From contig NZ_JAUSSZ010000006.1 of assembly GCF_030812595.1 (NCBI RefSeq), forward strand, positions 124,001-188,000: 64,000 bases of DNA, read 5' to 3'. Position 1 is the first letter of the stretch; every line of letters starts with the position of its first letter. The notes under the pieces are model-generated. The model saw only the letters and a program-made list of their open reading frames with translations. It was not told the DNA's origin and searched no databases. Below are positions 44,877 to 55,251 of the stretch, piece after piece. This DNA is from Arthrobacter bambusae. GTDB taxonomy: Bacteria > Actinomycetota > Actinomycetes > Actinomycetales > Micrococcaceae. The position numbers and the translations under genes are program-made.

Positions 44877-47800
44877 TTAGAGTTCGGACTTGGGTACGCC
44901 GACTCCGAGGATGATCGGTTCCGCTGCCGCCGTCGACTTGGCCGGAGCAGCTTCCGGAGCCTTGGCCTCGTGCGCGGCCCCGCCGGAAGCAGCCACGGCA
45001 ACCTCGTGGTGCTCCACGTCGGTGGCGTTGGCGGCACCCTGGGCCCGGCTGGCGCTACGGTTGCGGCGGCCGCGGCGTCCACGCGAGCCCGATTGCTGGG
45101 CTTCCCCGCTTGCAGCGGCCGCAGGGGCCTCTGCGGCCGTGTCCCGGGATTCCGTTGCTGTCGGCGCGGTGTCCGGAGCCTCTCCGAGTCCCGCGAACGC
45201 CTGGGCCAAGAGATCCAGGCTCATGGCAGGAGCGCCACTTGCCGGCTCCTCCTCGTGCTGAACGAACGGCAACGCAACTTCCTCGCCGCCGAATCGCAGG
45301 ACAGGCTTCGAACGTCCCTCGCCCGTCGAAGCCGCTGCAGGAGCCTGGACCGGTGCCGAGGGGGCCTGGACCGGGGCTGCTTCCGCTGCATGCCCGTCGG
45401 CGAGCAATTCCGCGGCGTGGTGGAGCTCGTCGTCGTGCAGGTGGGCAGCGTGGGCTGCGGCGGCGATGGTGGCAAGGGCGGCGCGGGTGGCTGCCTGGCG
45501 GTTCGGATCAGCGGACTCCACGGAGTGGACCGGTACGGAAGGGGTGATCGGGAGTTCGGGAGTCCCCTGGCCCGCCCCCCTGCCGCGGCGGCGCTTGCGC
45601 TGCTCCGGGCGGACGGTCGGCTGTGCCTCCGTGCGCGGGTGGTGGTGCTCGGCGGCCACCACGTTGGCCCGACGGTGCTCCACAGGCTCGTCGTGCGTGA
45701 CGACACCGCGCCCTGCGCACGTTTCGCACTGCTCACCGAAGACCTCAAGCAGGCCGGTGCCCATGCGCTTGCGGGTCATCTGGACCAATCCAAGCGATGT
45801 CACTTCGGCGACCTGGTGCTTGGTGCGGTCCCGGCCGAGGCACTCGACCAAGCGGCGCAACACGAGATCGCGGTTGGATTCCAGGACCATGTCGATGAAG
45901 TCGATGACGATGATTCCGCCGATGTCGCGCAAGCGAAGCTGACGCACCACTTCCTCGGCAGCCTCGAGGTTGTTCTTGGTGACGGTTTCCTCGAGGTTGC
46001 CACCGCTGCCGGTGAACTTCCCGGTGTTCACGTCAACAACGGTCATGGCCTCGGTGCGGTCGATCACGAGCGAACCACCCGAGGGCAGGAAGACCTTGCG
46101 CTCCAATGCCTTATGGATCTGTTCGTCAACGCGCCAGGCCGCGAAGATGTCCCGATCGGAGGTCCACTTTTCGAGGCGTCCCACCAAGTCCGGCGCCACG
46201 TAGGTGACGTAGGCCTCAATGGTGTCCCAGGCCTCATCGCCGGAGACGATGAGCTTGGAGAAGTCCTCGTTGAAGACGTCGCGGACAACCTTGATGGTGA
46301 GGTCCGGTTCGCCGTACAGCAGCTCCGGGGCCAGGATCTTGGTGGACGTCGACTGGCTTTCGATGCCTTCCCACTGCGCACGCAAGCGGTTGATATCGTG
46401 GGTCAGCTCCTCCTCGGAAGCACCTTCGGCGGCCGTGCGGACAATGACGCCGGCGTTCTCGGGGAGGCGATCCTTGAGGATCTTCTTCAGACGGTTGCGC
46501 TCGACGTCGGGCAGCTTGCGGGAAATACCGGTCATCGAACCACCGGGCACGTACACAAGGTAACGGCCGGGAAGCGAGATCTGGCTTGTGAGGCGCGCGC
46601 CCTTGTGGCCCACGGGATCCTTGGTGACCTGGACCAGCACGGAATCGCCTGATTTCAGGGCGTTTTCGATGCGGCGCGGCTTGCCTTCCAAGGTCACGGC
46701 ATCCCAATTGACTTCGCCGGCGTACAGCACGGCGTTGCGGCCGCGTCCGATGTCGACGAAGGCAGCTTCCATCGACGGCAGCACGTTCTGGACCTTGCCC
46801 AGGTAGACGTTGCCGATCAGGGAGTCCTGCTGTGTCTTGGACACGAAGTGCTCTGCGAGCACGCCGTCTTCCAGGACACCGATCTGGATCCTGTCGTCGC
46901 GCTGGCGAACGATCATCTGGCGGTCAACCGATTCGCGGCGAGCCAGGAATTCGGCCTCGGTGATGACCTGGCGGCGGCGGCCGGTCTCGCGGGACTCACG
47001 GCGGCGCTGCTTCTTCGCCTCAAGGCGAGTGGAGCCCTTGACGCTCGTGACGCGGTCCGGGCCGCTGGTGGCCTCAACGTGTGCGCGGGGAGCACGGACA
47101 CGGGTGACGGTGTTGGGCGGATCGTCGTCGCCACCACCCGTCAACTCCAGGTCCTGATCGCCACGGCGACGGCGCCGACGACGGCGGGAAGTCACACCTT
47201 CTTCGAGCGCTTCCTCGGTTCCGGCTTCTGCCTCGTCCTCGGACTCCTTGGAGGTTTCTTCTCCCGCGGCTTCATCACGCTCAGTGCCCCGGCGACCACG
47301 ACGCCCACGGCTGCGACGCCGACGGCGGCTGCCTGCTTCGTCCAGTTCGTTGTCCTCGGAACCTTCTTCAGCCACAGCCCGGGATTCTTCTTCGACGACG
47401 GCCGGCCTGGCAACTGCACTCAAGTCCGGCGCCTGGAAGATCATTGACGTAACGGACGCTGGCTCCAGGAACAGCGAAGCGATCGGACTTGCAGCTTCCG
47501 CCTCGACGGCCTGTGCCTCGGTGGATTCCTCGGGCGCAACCTCAGCGGACGGTACCTCGGGCGCAACATCGGCAGCGGGCGCTTCAACCGCGGTCTCGTC
47601 GGCAACGGGCTCGGGGCTCTTGGCCTTCGTCGTGCGACGGCGGCGAACCGGCTTTTCGGGTGCAGCTTCGGCTTCTGCCGCGATTTCAGTTCCGACGACG
47701 GGAACCTCGGGCGCGTCGCCACCTTCCGGGGACGCTTCTTCAGTGAAACCCGGCAGCGTCTCGGGAGTTTCGACCTTCTTTCGAGCCCTGGTGCGCCGGA

Positions 47801-47996
47801 CAGGAGCCTTCGGCGCTTCGATGTCCGTCTCTTCAGCGAGCGACTCGGCGGCGGGAGCTCCGGCGTCGGGGGTCTCATCCGCTACAACCGTCTTCGGTGC
47901 CGCCTTGCGGCGGGTGCGGGTAGCCTTTTTCGGTGCTTCAGTAGTCTCGGTTGATGCCGCATCTTCTGCGGCGGCTACAACTTGCTCATTATCCAT
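44877..47996 (-). CDS. rne: ribonuclease E/G
   Basis: This 1039-aa RNase E/G catalyses mRNA decay and rRNA processing. The catalytic core (about residues 350-780) has the S1 domain (GNVYLGKVQNVLPSMEAAFVD), the 5' sensor/RNase H region, the DNase-I-like metal site (IVIDFIDM) and the Zn-link CETCAGRG. It is flanked by a 340-residue acidic/Ala-rich N-terminal extension with RRRRSRGRRGRR blocks and a 250-residue disordered C-terminal tail, the usual actinobacterial layout. GTG 48008 is an alternative start; ATG 47996 has GGAG upstream. Confidence 0.95.
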   Translation of the reverse strand: MDNEQVVAAAEDAASTETTEAPKKATRTRRKAAPKTVVADETPDAGAPAAESLAEETDIEAPKAPVRRTRARKKVETPETLPGFTEEASPEGGDAPEVPVVGTEIAAEAEAAPEKPVRRRRTTKAKSPEPVADETAVEAPAADVAPEVPSAEVAPEESTEAQAVEAEAASPIASLFLEPASVTSMIFQAPDLSAVARPAVVEEESRAVAEEGSEDNELDEAGSRRRRRSRGRRGRRGTERDEAAGEETSKESEDEAEAGTEEALEEGVTSRRRRRRRRGDQDLELTGGGDDDPPNTVTRVRAPRAHVEATSGPDRVTSVKGSTRLEAKKQRRRESRETGRRRQVITEAEFLARRESVDRQMIVRQRDDRIQIGVLEDGVLAEHFVSKTQQDSLIGNVYLGKVQNVLPSMEAAFVDIGRGRNAVLYAGEVNWDAVTLEGKPRRIENALKSGDSVLVQVTKDPVGHKGARLTSQISLPGRYLVYVPGGSMTGISRKLPDVERNRLKKILKDRLPENAGVIVRTAAEGASEEELTHDINRLRAQWEGIESQSTSTKILAPELLYGEPDLTIKVVRDVFNEDFSKLIVSGDEAWDTIEAYVTYVAPDLVGRLEKWTSDRDIFAAWRVDEQIHKALERKVFLPSGGSLVIDRTEAMTVVDVNTGKFTGSGGNLEETVTKNNLEAAEEVVRQLRLRDIGGIIVIDFIDMVLESNRDLVLRRLVECLGRDRTKHQVAEVTSLGLVQMTRKRMGTGLLEVFGEQCETCAGRGVVTHDEPVEHRRANVVAAEHHHPRTEAQPTVRPEQRKRRRGRGAGQGTPELPITPSVPVHSVESADPNRQAATRAALATIAAAAHAAHLHDDELHHAAELLADGHAAEAAPVQAPSAPVQAPAAASTGEGRSKPVLRFGGEEVALPFVQHEEEPASGAPAMSLDLLAQAFAGLGEAPDTAPTATESRDTAAEAPAAAASGEAQQSGSRGRRGRRNRSASRAQGAANATDVEHHEVAVAASGGAAHEAKAPEAAPAKSTAAAEPIILGVGVPKSEL

Positions 47997-48008
47997 ATGT
48001 GGCAACAC

Positions 48009-48465
48009 TCCTGCCCTTGCGCAACCGCCACATCCGGTGCCCAGAGGGGCAATATTGTCAAAACCCGCAGGCGTTGACAGAAGTCAGTAGTATTCTTTCC
48101 GGTTCGCACCAGCATGGGGGTGCGGCATCCTCGGAAAGCCGGCTTCGCTCCAAACCCGTTGTTCTAATGCCACAACCAGGTGCCGTCCATTGTCACTGCG
48201 GCCCTGCCGGGGATCATTGGATCCTGGGCATGCCCTGCATATGACTGGCGGTCTTGGGAACAAGATACCGGACCGGATTCCGCATGTGGATCGGCTTCCG
48301 GCCATGTTCATTCTCTCACACGCCTGCACTCCCGGCAGGAAGCACACCCCGAAAGCTTCCGTGCCGCCGCCCTCGCTGGAAGCGTCCTTCAGCCGCCGCG
48401 GCTAGAATCCTCCCAAGAGCAGTCCCCGGCCGCGCGCCGGGCCATCCAGAAAAGGACAGCCAACC
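48009..48465. other. divergent intergenic region rne/VKOR, no gene
   Basis: 457 bases between the starts of rne (-) and the VKOR gene (+). It presumably holds both promoters. No RNA family, repeat or protein motif is recognisable. Confidence 0.5.
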
Positions 48466-49209
48466 ATGCCGAGCCCCGCCAGCCCGAACCTGGCCAACAA
48501 CGATGCCCGATCGCCCCGGCAGGAGAAGACCAGCCAGGAGAAGACCGGCCAGGAGAAGACCGGACAGGAGAAGACCGGCAAAGATCCCTACCGGGAAACC
48601 GCCGCCGAGCTGTCCATGCCCCGCATGGTCCGCGACCGCCCCTTTGCGTGGCTCCTGCTCGCCACCGGCGCCATTGCGTGGCTGGCTTCCGGTGCGCTCG
48701 TGCTTGAAAAGCTGCAGGTCCTCATCGACCCTAACCACATAACGGCTTGCGACCTCAATCCGTGGGTGTCCTGCGGCAGCGTCATGAAGACACCGCAGAG
48801 TTCGGTATTCGGATTTCCCAACATGTTCATCGGCATCGTTGCCTTCGCCGTGATCATCACCACCGCGATGGCGATCTTTGCGGGGGCGAAATTCGCCCGC
48901 TGGTACTGGATCGGGCTGCAGACGGGCGTCACGCTGGGCTTCATCTTCATCGTGTGGCTATGGTCCCAGGCACTGTATGCCATCCACATCCTGTGCCCGT
49001 TCTGCATGGTGGTGTGGGCCTGCATGATCCCGCTCTTCGTCTTCGTGACCATCAGGAACGTAGTGCATGGGGTCATTCCGGCGCCCGCAGGCCTGGCCAA
49101 GCTTCTGGGCGAATCCGGCTGGATCATTACCGCGCTGCTCTACGTCGGCGTGATCGCGAGCATTTTCTTTGCCTTCATCAACGTCTTCATCGGGACGTCG
49201 GGTTACTGA
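48466..49209 (+). CDS. vitamin K epoxide reductase family membrane protein
   Basis: This 247-aa bacterial VKOR homologue re-oxidises a DsbA-type partner and passes electrons to quinone during disulfide formation in the envelope. Four or five membrane helices follow a charged 55-residue N-terminus. Active cysteines: CDLNPWVSC (loop pair) and CPFC (redox CxxC facing the quinone). ATG 48466 follows AAGGA. The N-terminus contains four QEKTG-type repeats encoded by 15-base tandem repeats. It ends at a long inverted repeat shared with ndk. Confidence 0.9.
   Translation: MPSPASPNLANNDARSPRQEKTSQEKTGQEKTGQEKTGKDPYRETAAELSMPRMVRDRPFAWLLLATGAIAWLASGALVLEKLQVLIDPNHITACDLNPWVSCGSVMKTPQSSVFGFPNMFIGIVAFAVIITTAMAIFAGAKFARWYWIGLQTGVTLGFIFIVWLWSQALYAIHILCPFCMVVWACMIPLFVFVTIRNVVHGVIPAPAGLAKLLGESGWIITALLYVGVIASIFFAFINVFIGTSGY
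48522..48576 (+). repeat. 15-bp in-frame tandem repeats in the VKOR gene
   Basis: About four units of the pattern CAGGAGAAGACCGGN (encoding QEKTG or QEKTS) lie head to tail in the cytoplasmic N-terminus. In-frame units of this size can change copy number by slippage without a frameshift. Confidence 0.8.
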
Positions 49210-49227
49210 GCACTTATCCCTTAACTG

Positions 49228-49286
49228 ACGCGGGGTCACTTACGGCCCATTCCGGACGTCCGGATGGACCGTAAGTGACCCCGCGT
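49228..49286. terminator. long bidirectional hairpin between VKOR and ndk
   Basis: An 18-bp perfect stem (49228-49245 with 49269-49286) encloses a second perfect 14-bp palindrome (TCCGGACGTCCGGA, 49251-49264). It sits between convergent genes, so it probably ends both. Its length and nested symmetry also fit a dispersed intergenic repeat. Confidence 0.75.
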
Positions 49287-49293
49287 TGTTCGT

Positions 49294-49713
49294 TTACGCG
49301 CCGAACCAGATCTTGATCTCGCGCTCGGCGGAATCCACCGAGTCGGAACCGTGGACCAGGTTCTGCTGCACCGCCACGCCCCAGTCACGGCCGAAGTCGC
49401 CGCGGATGGTGCCCGGCGCGGCCGTCGTCGGGTCCGTGGTTCCCGCAAGGGAACGGAACCCTTCGATCACGCGGTTGCCCTCGAAGATGGCAGCGACAAC
49501 GGGACCGCTGAGCATGAACTCGACGAGCGGCTCGTAGAACGGCTTGCCCAGGTGCTCTTCGTAGTGCTGCTCCAGCAGTTCGCGGGTGGCGTTGACCTTC
49601 TTCAATTCCACGAGGGAATATCCCTTGGACTCGATGCGGGCGAGGATGCTGCCGCTCAAGTTGCGGGCGACGCCGTCGGGCTTGATCAGTACAAGGGTGC
49701 GCTCAATGCTCAC
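49294..49713 (-). CDS. ndk: nucleoside diphosphate kinase
   Basis: This 139-aa enzyme equilibrates NTP/NDP pools. It starts SIERTLVLIKPDGVARN and carries FGRDWGVAVQQNLVHGSDSVDSAEREI. The family active-site motif is NxxHGSDS; here it reads NLVHGSDS with the phospho-accepting His present. It is 53 bases downstream of the DUF4233 gene. Confidence 0.97.
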   Translation of the reverse strand: MSIERTLVLIKPDGVARNLSGSILARIESKGYSLVELKKVNATRELLEQHYEEHLGKPFYEPLVEFMLSGPVVAAIFEGNRVIEGFRSLAGTTDPTTAAPGTIRGDFGRDWGVAVQQNLVHGSDSVDSAEREIKIWFGA

Positions 49714-49766
49714 GGTTGCTCCAATGTTGAGTGTGTGGGTTTCCCAGCCAGTTTACGGGGTTTCGC

Positions 49767-50219
49767 TCAGGCGGACTGCCCGGCGGAGTCTTCCCCGTGC
49801 GCCGCGTCCCATTCGGCTTGCTCACGATCCCGCTGGGCGTTCTCGCGGTCGATCCTCATGCCTGCACGGATGCCGTACCACCAGCAGGCCGCGAAGAGGA
49901 CTCCCACCACAAACATGGTGGGTTCTACGAAGCCGGACAGAACCAGCACCAGCTGCATGACCCAGCCGATGCCGATGCCCCACGGCTTGCTGAGCACGGC
50001 ACAGGCCAGTACCAGCACGACGCTCAGTCCAATGCCGAAGGTCAGTATGAGCGCCGGCTGCACCTCTCCGCGCTTCAGTCCGAAGACAGCCAAGGTGGCA
50101 AAGAAGGCGACGAAGGCCTCTAGGAGCAGCACGGTCGAAGCGAACATCACCTTCGTGGAGCGGCGCTTCTTGGGCATCCCGGGCCGCCATTCGCGCTGGG
50201 CCTTGGTGAGTTTGACCAT
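49767..50219 (-). CDS. DUF4233-family membrane protein
   Basis: This 150-aa protein has a basic N-terminus (RPGMPKKRRSTKVMFAST) and four membrane helices, then an acidic C-terminal tail. Its position directly after folC (2-base gap) and before ndk is the usual one for DUF4233 in actinobacteria. Function is unknown. Confidence 0.85.
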   Translation of the reverse strand: MVKLTKAQREWRPGMPKKRRSTKVMFASTVLLLEAFVAFFATLAVFGLKRGEVQPALILTFGIGLSVVLVLACAVLSKPWGIGIGWVMQLVLVLSGFVEPTMFVVGVLFAACWWYGIRAGMRIDRENAQRDREQAEWDAAHGEDSAGQSA

Positions 50220-50221
50220 GG

Positions 50222-51583
50222 TCAGGAACCTGCCTTCCCAAGGAGCATGCGGGCTTCGGCCACCACGGTGATGGAACCTGTGACAAGTACTCCGCCAGCC
50301 AGGTCATCGTTGGCTTCGGCGCGTTCGACGGCCCACTCGATCGCGTCATCCAGCTTCTCGGCAATGTGGACGTTGTCCGCACCAAAGCCAAGGTCGACGG
50401 CGAGATCGGCCAGTTGCGCTGCAGGGATGGCCCTCGGTGAGCTGGACTGCGTGAAGCAGAACTCCTCTGCCAGTCCGCCCAGGGATTCCTTGAGCTGCCG
50501 CAGGATTTCTTCCGCGTCCTTTTCCTTCAGGACGCCGAGGACCACCACCAGCTTGCTGAAGGTAAAAGCCTCTTCGATTGCCTCAGCCGAGACACGGATG
50601 CCTTCAGGGTTGTGGGCGGCATCAACGATGATCGTGGGAGCGGTGCGCACCACCTCGAGGCGGCCGGGCGAGGTGACGTTGCCGAAGGCCTCGCGCACGA
50701 GGTCGCCGTCGAGCTCTTTTTCACCTCCACCGAAGAAAGCCTCCAGGGCAGCAAGGGCGACTGCCGCGTTCTCGGCCTGGTGGGCGCCGTGCAAGGGCAG
50801 CAGCACGTCCTCGTAGCGGCCCGCGAGTCCCTGGATGGTCAGCACTTGGCCTCCGACGGCCACGCTGCGGGATTCGACGCCGAATTCGACCCCTTCGAAG
50901 CGGAACGGCACGCCTACTTCGCGCGCCTTCTCCAGGAGCACCTGTGCGGCGTCCACCGGCTGGGCCGCGCTGATCAGGAAGCCGCCGGGCTTGATGATTC
51001 CGGCCTTCTCATGGGCGATGTCCTCAGTGGTGTCGCCGAGGTGGTCCGTGTGGTCAAGCGAGATCGGCGTCACCACGGAGACCTGTCCGTCACCTACGTT
51101 CGTGGCATCGGTAATGCCGCCCAGGCCTACCTCAATGACCGCTACATTGACGGGCTGGTCCGCGAAGATGGCGAAGCCGAGGATGGTGAGGCACTCGAAG
51201 TACGTGAGGCGGGGCTGCCCTTCGGCCTCGAGTTCCTTGTCCACGATCTCCAGGTACGGACGGATCTCGTCCCAGATCCGGACAAAGGTCTCGTCCGAAA
51301 CCGGCTCGCCGTCAATGCTGATGCGCTCGGTGACCTTCGAAAGGTGCGGACTCGTGTAGCGTCCGGTGCTCAAGCCGTGGGCGCGAAGCCCCTCCTCGAT
51401 CATGCGGGCGGTGGATGTCTTGCCGTTGGTGCCCGTGATGTGGATGATCGGGAAGGCCTTGTTGGGCTCCCCCAGCACGTCCATGGCCCGGTACAGGGGC
51501 GCAAGCCGCGGCTCCATTTTGTTTTCCGGGGCGCGGCCCAGAAGTTCGGCGTAGACGCTTTCTACGGAGAATTCGTCGCTCAT
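50222..51583 (-). CDS. folC: bifunctional folylpolyglutamate/dihydrofolate synthase
   Basis: This 453-aa Mur-ligase-family enzyme adds glutamate to folates and joins dihydropteroate with glutamate. P-loop: HITGTNGKTSTARMI (residues 48-62), then TSPHLSKVTERI and SLDHTDHLGDTTEDIAHEKAGIIKPG with the carbamylated-lysine region, and VDAAHNPEG for the C-terminal domain. It lies 3 bases after ileS and is read from the same transcript. Confidence 0.94.
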   Translation of the reverse strand: MSDEFSVESVYAELLGRAPENKMEPRLAPLYRAMDVLGEPNKAFPIIHITGTNGKTSTARMIEEGLRAHGLSTGRYTSPHLSKVTERISIDGEPVSDETFVRIWDEIRPYLEIVDKELEAEGQPRLTYFECLTILGFAIFADQPVNVAVIEVGLGGITDATNVGDGQVSVVTPISLDHTDHLGDTTEDIAHEKAGIIKPGGFLISAAQPVDAAQVLLEKAREVGVPFRFEGVEFGVESRSVAVGGQVLTIQGLAGRYEDVLLPLHGAHQAENAAVALAALEAFFGGGEKELDGDLVREAFGNVTSPGRLEVVRTAPTIIVDAAHNPEGIRVSAEAIEEAFTFSKLVVVLGVLKEKDAEEILRQLKESLGGLAEEFCFTQSSSPRAIPAAQLADLAVDLGFGADNVHIAEKLDDAIEWAVERAEANDDLAGGVLVTGSITVVAEARMLLGKAGS

Positions 51584-51586
51584 GTA

Positions 51587-54500
51587 CTAGGCCTCGATCT
51601 TGGTAACGGTGATCTGCGGCTCGGCCGCGTCGCCGGAGACGACAGGGTCGAGCTTGAGGGACAGGGTTTCGGTCTTGACCAGGTCTTCATTGGCACGCAA
51701 TGCGTCAACGACGTCGTGGACAGCCAGGACCGTGGTGTGGATGCGGTCGCTGACGTTGAGTCCTGCGTCCTTGCGAGCCTGCTGGATGGCGCGGACCATG
51801 TCGCGCGCCAGGCCTTCGGCCGCCAGCTCCGGAGTGACCTCGGTGTTCAGGACCACGAAGCCACCGCCCGGAAGGACGGCTACGGCCGCGGACGAACCGT
51901 TGGCAGACTCCGCGACGACGGTCTCCAGCGTGTACTCCTGCGGTTCCAGCTCGAGGCCGCCCGCCGTGACCACACCGGCATCGGAAACAGACCAGTCGCC
52001 GGACTTGGAACCCTTGATGGCCTGCTGGACGTTCTTGCCCAAGCGCGGACCTGCCGCGCGGGCATTGACCACGAGCTTCTGCTCGATGCCGAATTCTTCC
52101 GGCGACGCCGTCGCGGCGTCCAGGAGCCGGACCGAGCGCAGGTTCAGTTCGTCCGCGACGACGGCGGCGAAGCCTTCCAGCGCGTCAGCGCCGGGTGCCA
52201 CCACAGTGAGTTCCTGCAGGGGCAAGCGCACGCGAAGGTTGGCTGCCTTACGCAGGCTGGAACCGGTGGAGCAGATCTGCTGGACACGGTCCATGGCCTT
52301 CACGAGATCCGGGTTTGCCGGGAACAGGCTTGTCTCGGGCCAGTCGGCCAAGTGCACGGAGCGCCCACCGGTCAGGCCGCGCCAGATCTCCTCGGAAACC
52401 AAGGGGAGCAGCGATGCGGAGACACGGCAGACAGCCTCGAGTGCCGTGTAGAGGGCGTCGAAGGCGTCGGTGTTCTCGTCGAAGAAGCGCTGACGACTGC
52501 GGCGGACGTACCAGTTGGTGAGCATGTCCAGGTAGCTGCGCAGTTCATCGCAGGCCCCGGAAATGTCGTAGTCGTCCAAGCTGGCCGTCATGTTGCGGAC
52601 GAGGTCACCGGTGTTTGCAAGCAAGTACTGGTCCAGGGTGTCCGTGTAGCCGTCGTAACGCAGCTTGGCGTCGTAGCCGGCCGCTTTTCCATCCACTGCG
52701 TTAGAAGCGTTCGTGTACAGCGTGAAGAAGCTGTACACGTTCCACAGCGGCAGGATGACCTGGCGGACGCCGTCGCGGATTCCCTGTTCGGTGACCACGA
52801 GGTTGCCGCCGCGCAGGATGGGGCTGGACATCAGGAACCAGCGCATGGCGTCCGAGCCGTCGCGGTCCAGGACCTCGGAGACGTCCGGGTAGTTGCGCAG
52901 GCTCTTGGACATCTTCTGCCCGTCGGAGCCAAGGACGATTCCGTGGCTGATCACATTGCGGAAGGCCGGCCGGTCGAAAAGTGCCGTCGACAGGATATGC
53001 AGCATGTAGAACCAGCCGCGGGTCTGCCCGATGTACTCGACGATGAAGTCGGCCGGGTTGTGGGTGTCGAACCATTCCTCGTTCTGGAACGGATAGTGCA
53101 CCTGGCCGTAGGGCATGGAGCCGGAATCGAACCAGACGTCCAAAACGTCCTCGACCCGGCGCATGGTGGACTGGCCCTCTTCGGGTGAGCGGGGGTCGTC
53201 CGGGTTCGGCCGGGTCAGTTCGTCGATGAACGGCCGGTGCAGGTCAACCTGGCCTTCGTTGTTCACCGGCAAGCGGCCGAAATCGGCCTCCAGTTCGGCG
53301 AGCGAGCCGTAGACGTCAGTGCGCGGGTATTCGGGATCATCGGACTGCCATACCGGAATGGGTGATCCCCAGTAACGGTTGCGGCTGATGGACCAGTCGC
53401 GGGCGTTGGCCAACCATTTGCCGAACTGGCCGTCCTTGACGTTGCCCGGGATCCAGTTGATTTCCTGGTTCAGTTCGGACATCCGGTCCTTGAACTTGGT
53501 GACCTCGACGTACCAGGAAGACACAGCCCGGTAGATCAACGGGTTGCGGCAGCGCCAGCAGTGCGGGTAGCTGTGCTCGTAGCTCGCCTGGCGAACCAAA
53601 CGACCTTCGGCGCGGAGAGCCTGCGTGATGGGCTTGTTCGCTTCGAAGACCTGCAGGCCGGAAATTTCCGCGAGGGGTCCGTGCGCGAATAGGTGGAGGA
53701 ACTTGGCGCCTTCGTCGACGGACAGGACCACGGGGATGCCCGCGTCCTCACACACTTTCTGGTCGTCCTCACCGTAGGCGGGGGCCTGGTGGACGATGCC
53801 CGTACCGTCGGTGGTGGTCACGTAGTCCGCCACGAGGATCCGCCAGCCGTTCTGCGTGCCGTATTTCTCGGTATCGGAGAAGTAGTCCCACAGCGGCTCG
53901 TACTCGAGGCCGGCCAACTGGGCGCCCGTGTAGCTGGCGGTGACAGCGGCGGTGGCGGCAGCACCGTCGTCGTACCCTAGGTCCTTGGCATAGGTGCCCA
54001 GCAGATCGGCGGCGAGCAGGAAGCTGCCCGTCACCGGAGCTTCCGCGGAGGCTGCCTTGATCCCGTTGGGACCGGCCGGAAGCACTGCGTAGGAGATGTC
54101 AGGCCCGACGGCGAGCGCGAGGTTGGTGGGCAGCGTCCACGGCGTGGTGGTCCAGGCGAGCGCTTGCACGCCTGCAAGGGACTTGGAGAGTTCTGACTCC
54201 CCTGCCTTGATGGGGAAGGTCACGGTGACGGTCTGGTCCTGGCGGTTCTTGTAGACATCGTCATCCATGCGCAACTCGTGGTTGGAGAGCGGCGTCTCAT
54301 CCTTCCAGCAGTACGGCAGGACGCGGTACCCGTTGTAGGTGAGGCCCTTCTCGTGGAGCTGCTTGAACGCCCAAAGGACCGACTCCATGTACTCGACGTT
54401 CAGCGTCTTGTAGTCGTTGTCGAAGTCCACCCAGCGGGCCTGGCGCGTGACGTAGGCCTTCCACTCGTTGGCGTACTTCATCACCGAGGCGCGGCAAGCG

Positions 54501-54919
54501 TCATTGAACTTATCGATGCCCATCGCTTCGATCTGGGTCTTGTCGGTCATGCCCAGTTGCTTCATGGCTTCGAGTTCGGCGGGCAGGCCGTGGGTGTCCC
54601 AGCCGAAGCGCCGTTCGACGCGCTTGCCGCGCTGGGTCTGGTAGCGGCCTACCAGGTCCTTGGCATAGCCGGTGAGCAGGTGGCCGTAGTGGGGAAGGCC
54701 GTTGGCGAAGGGAGGACCGTCGTAGAAGACGAACTCGTTGCTGCCATCGCGGCCCGCATCACGCTGGTCGATACTGGCCTGGAAGGTGCCGTCTTCATCC
54801 CAGTACTTGAGGATGCGCTCTTCGATCTCCGGAAACTTCACGGAAGCGGACACCCCTCGGGAGGTGCCGGACGGAGCTGCGCCTGAGGGTGCTGTGGAGG
54901 CCTTGGGGTAATACGTCAT
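51587..54919 (-). CDS. ileS: isoleucine--tRNA ligase, IleS2 (eukaryote-like) type
   Basis: This 1110-aa class I aminoacyl-tRNA synthetase has the HIGH motif as [19 protein letters not shown] in [12 protein letters not shown], an editing domain (TTPWTLPTN), and a long anticodon domain. The HYGH form and length mark the eukaryote-like group 2 enzyme, which in other bacteria is associated with low mupirocin sensitivity. ATG 54919 follows AGGATG; an upstream in-frame GTG adds 10 residues. Expression is set by the T-box leader. Confidence 0.95.
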   Translation of the reverse strand: MTYYPKASTAPSGAAPSGTSRGVSASVKFPEIEERILKYWDEDGTFQASIDQRDAGRDGSNEFVFYDGPPFANGLPHYGHLLTGYAKDLVGRYQTQRGKRVERRFGWDTHGLPAELEAMKQLGMTDKTQIEAMGIDKFNDACRASVMKYANEWKAYVTRQARWVDFDNDYKTLNVEYMESVLWAFKQLHEKGLTYNGYRVLPYCWKDETPLSNHELRMDDDVYKNRQDQTVTVTFPIKAGESELSKSLAGVQALAWTTTPWTLPTNLALAVGPDISYAVLPAGPNGIKAASAEAPVTGSFLLAADLLGTYAKDLGYDDGAAATAAVTASYTGAQLAGLEYEPLWDYFSDTEKYGTQNGWRILVADYVTTTDGTGIVHQAPAYGEDDQKVCEDAGIPVVLSVDEGAKFLHLFAHGPLAEISGLQVFEANKPITQALRAEGRLVRQASYEHSYPHCWRCRNPLIYRAVSSWYVEVTKFKDRMSELNQEINWIPGNVKDGQFGKWLANARDWSISRNRYWGSPIPVWQSDDPEYPRTDVYGSLAELEADFGRLPVNNEGQVDLHRPFIDELTRPNPDDPRSPEEGQSTMRRVEDVLDVWFDSGSMPYGQVHYPFQNEEWFDTHNPADFIVEYIGQTRGWFYMLHILSTALFDRPAFRNVISHGIVLGSDGQKMSKSLRNYPDVSEVLDRDGSDAMRWFLMSSPILRGGNLVVTEQGIRDGVRQVILPLWNVYSFFTLYTNASNAVDGKAAGYDAKLRYDGYTDTLDQYLLANTGDLVRNMTASLDDYDISGACDELRSYLDMLTNWYVRRSRQRFFDENTDAFDALYTALEAVCRVSASLLPLVSEEIWRGLTGGRSVHLADWPETSLFPANPDLVKAMDRVQQICSTGSSLRKAANLRVRLPLQELTVVAPGADALEGFAAVVADELNLRSVRLLDAATASPEEFGIEQKLVVNARAAGPRLGKNVQQAIKGSKSGDWSVSDAGVVTAGGLELEPQEYTLETVVAESANGSSAAVAVLPGGGFVVLNTEVTPELAAEGLARDMVRAIQQARKDAGLNVSDRIHTTVLAVHDVVDALRANEDLVKTETLSLKLDPVVSGDAAEPQITVTKIEA

Positions 54920-54984
54920 CTCTACATCCTGGGTTGAGCCGGTGAACACAAAGTTTCATTCAGGATGCGAGGACGGCGCCAGCC

Positions 54985-55175
54985 GCGTTGTTTCCAACCG
55001 TGCCGGTACCGCGGTACCACCTCACTTACCGCCGCTGGCGCTGCTCCCCTGGAAGGGAAGCTGCTCCGGCGTCGGCCGCTCATTGCTGCTGTGACGGGCT
55101 TACCCGTCCGGTTCTACTGACTCCCGTGGTGGCGGGGGCGTTCTTCCGGAAGCTCACCGGTGATGTCCGGGTCAA
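54985..55175 (-). promoter_or_regulatory. T-box leader of ileS
   Basis: On the minus strand a short stem I carries specifier ATC (55164-55162) in CCGGACATCACCGG, which reads tRNA-Ile(GAU). It is followed downstream by the T-box AGGTGGTACCGCGG (55022-55009), whose TGG bulge pairs with the tRNA NCCA end. The very short stem I is typical of actinobacterial ileS leaders, which act on translation. Uncharged tRNA-Ile should raise ileS and the co-transcribed folC. Confidence 0.92.
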
Positions 55176-55251
55176 GGCTTGTGCCACAAGTCTAGCGGCA
55201 GCGGAGCCGCGAGCTCCACTTGAAGGCAGCCAAGCGCGCGACGCCGACAAG

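Noticed and set aside
50612..53188. Long plus-strand frame opposite folC and ileS (858 aa)
   Set aside because: A shadow of two certain genes on the other strand; composition is typical of antisense frames in high-GC DNA.
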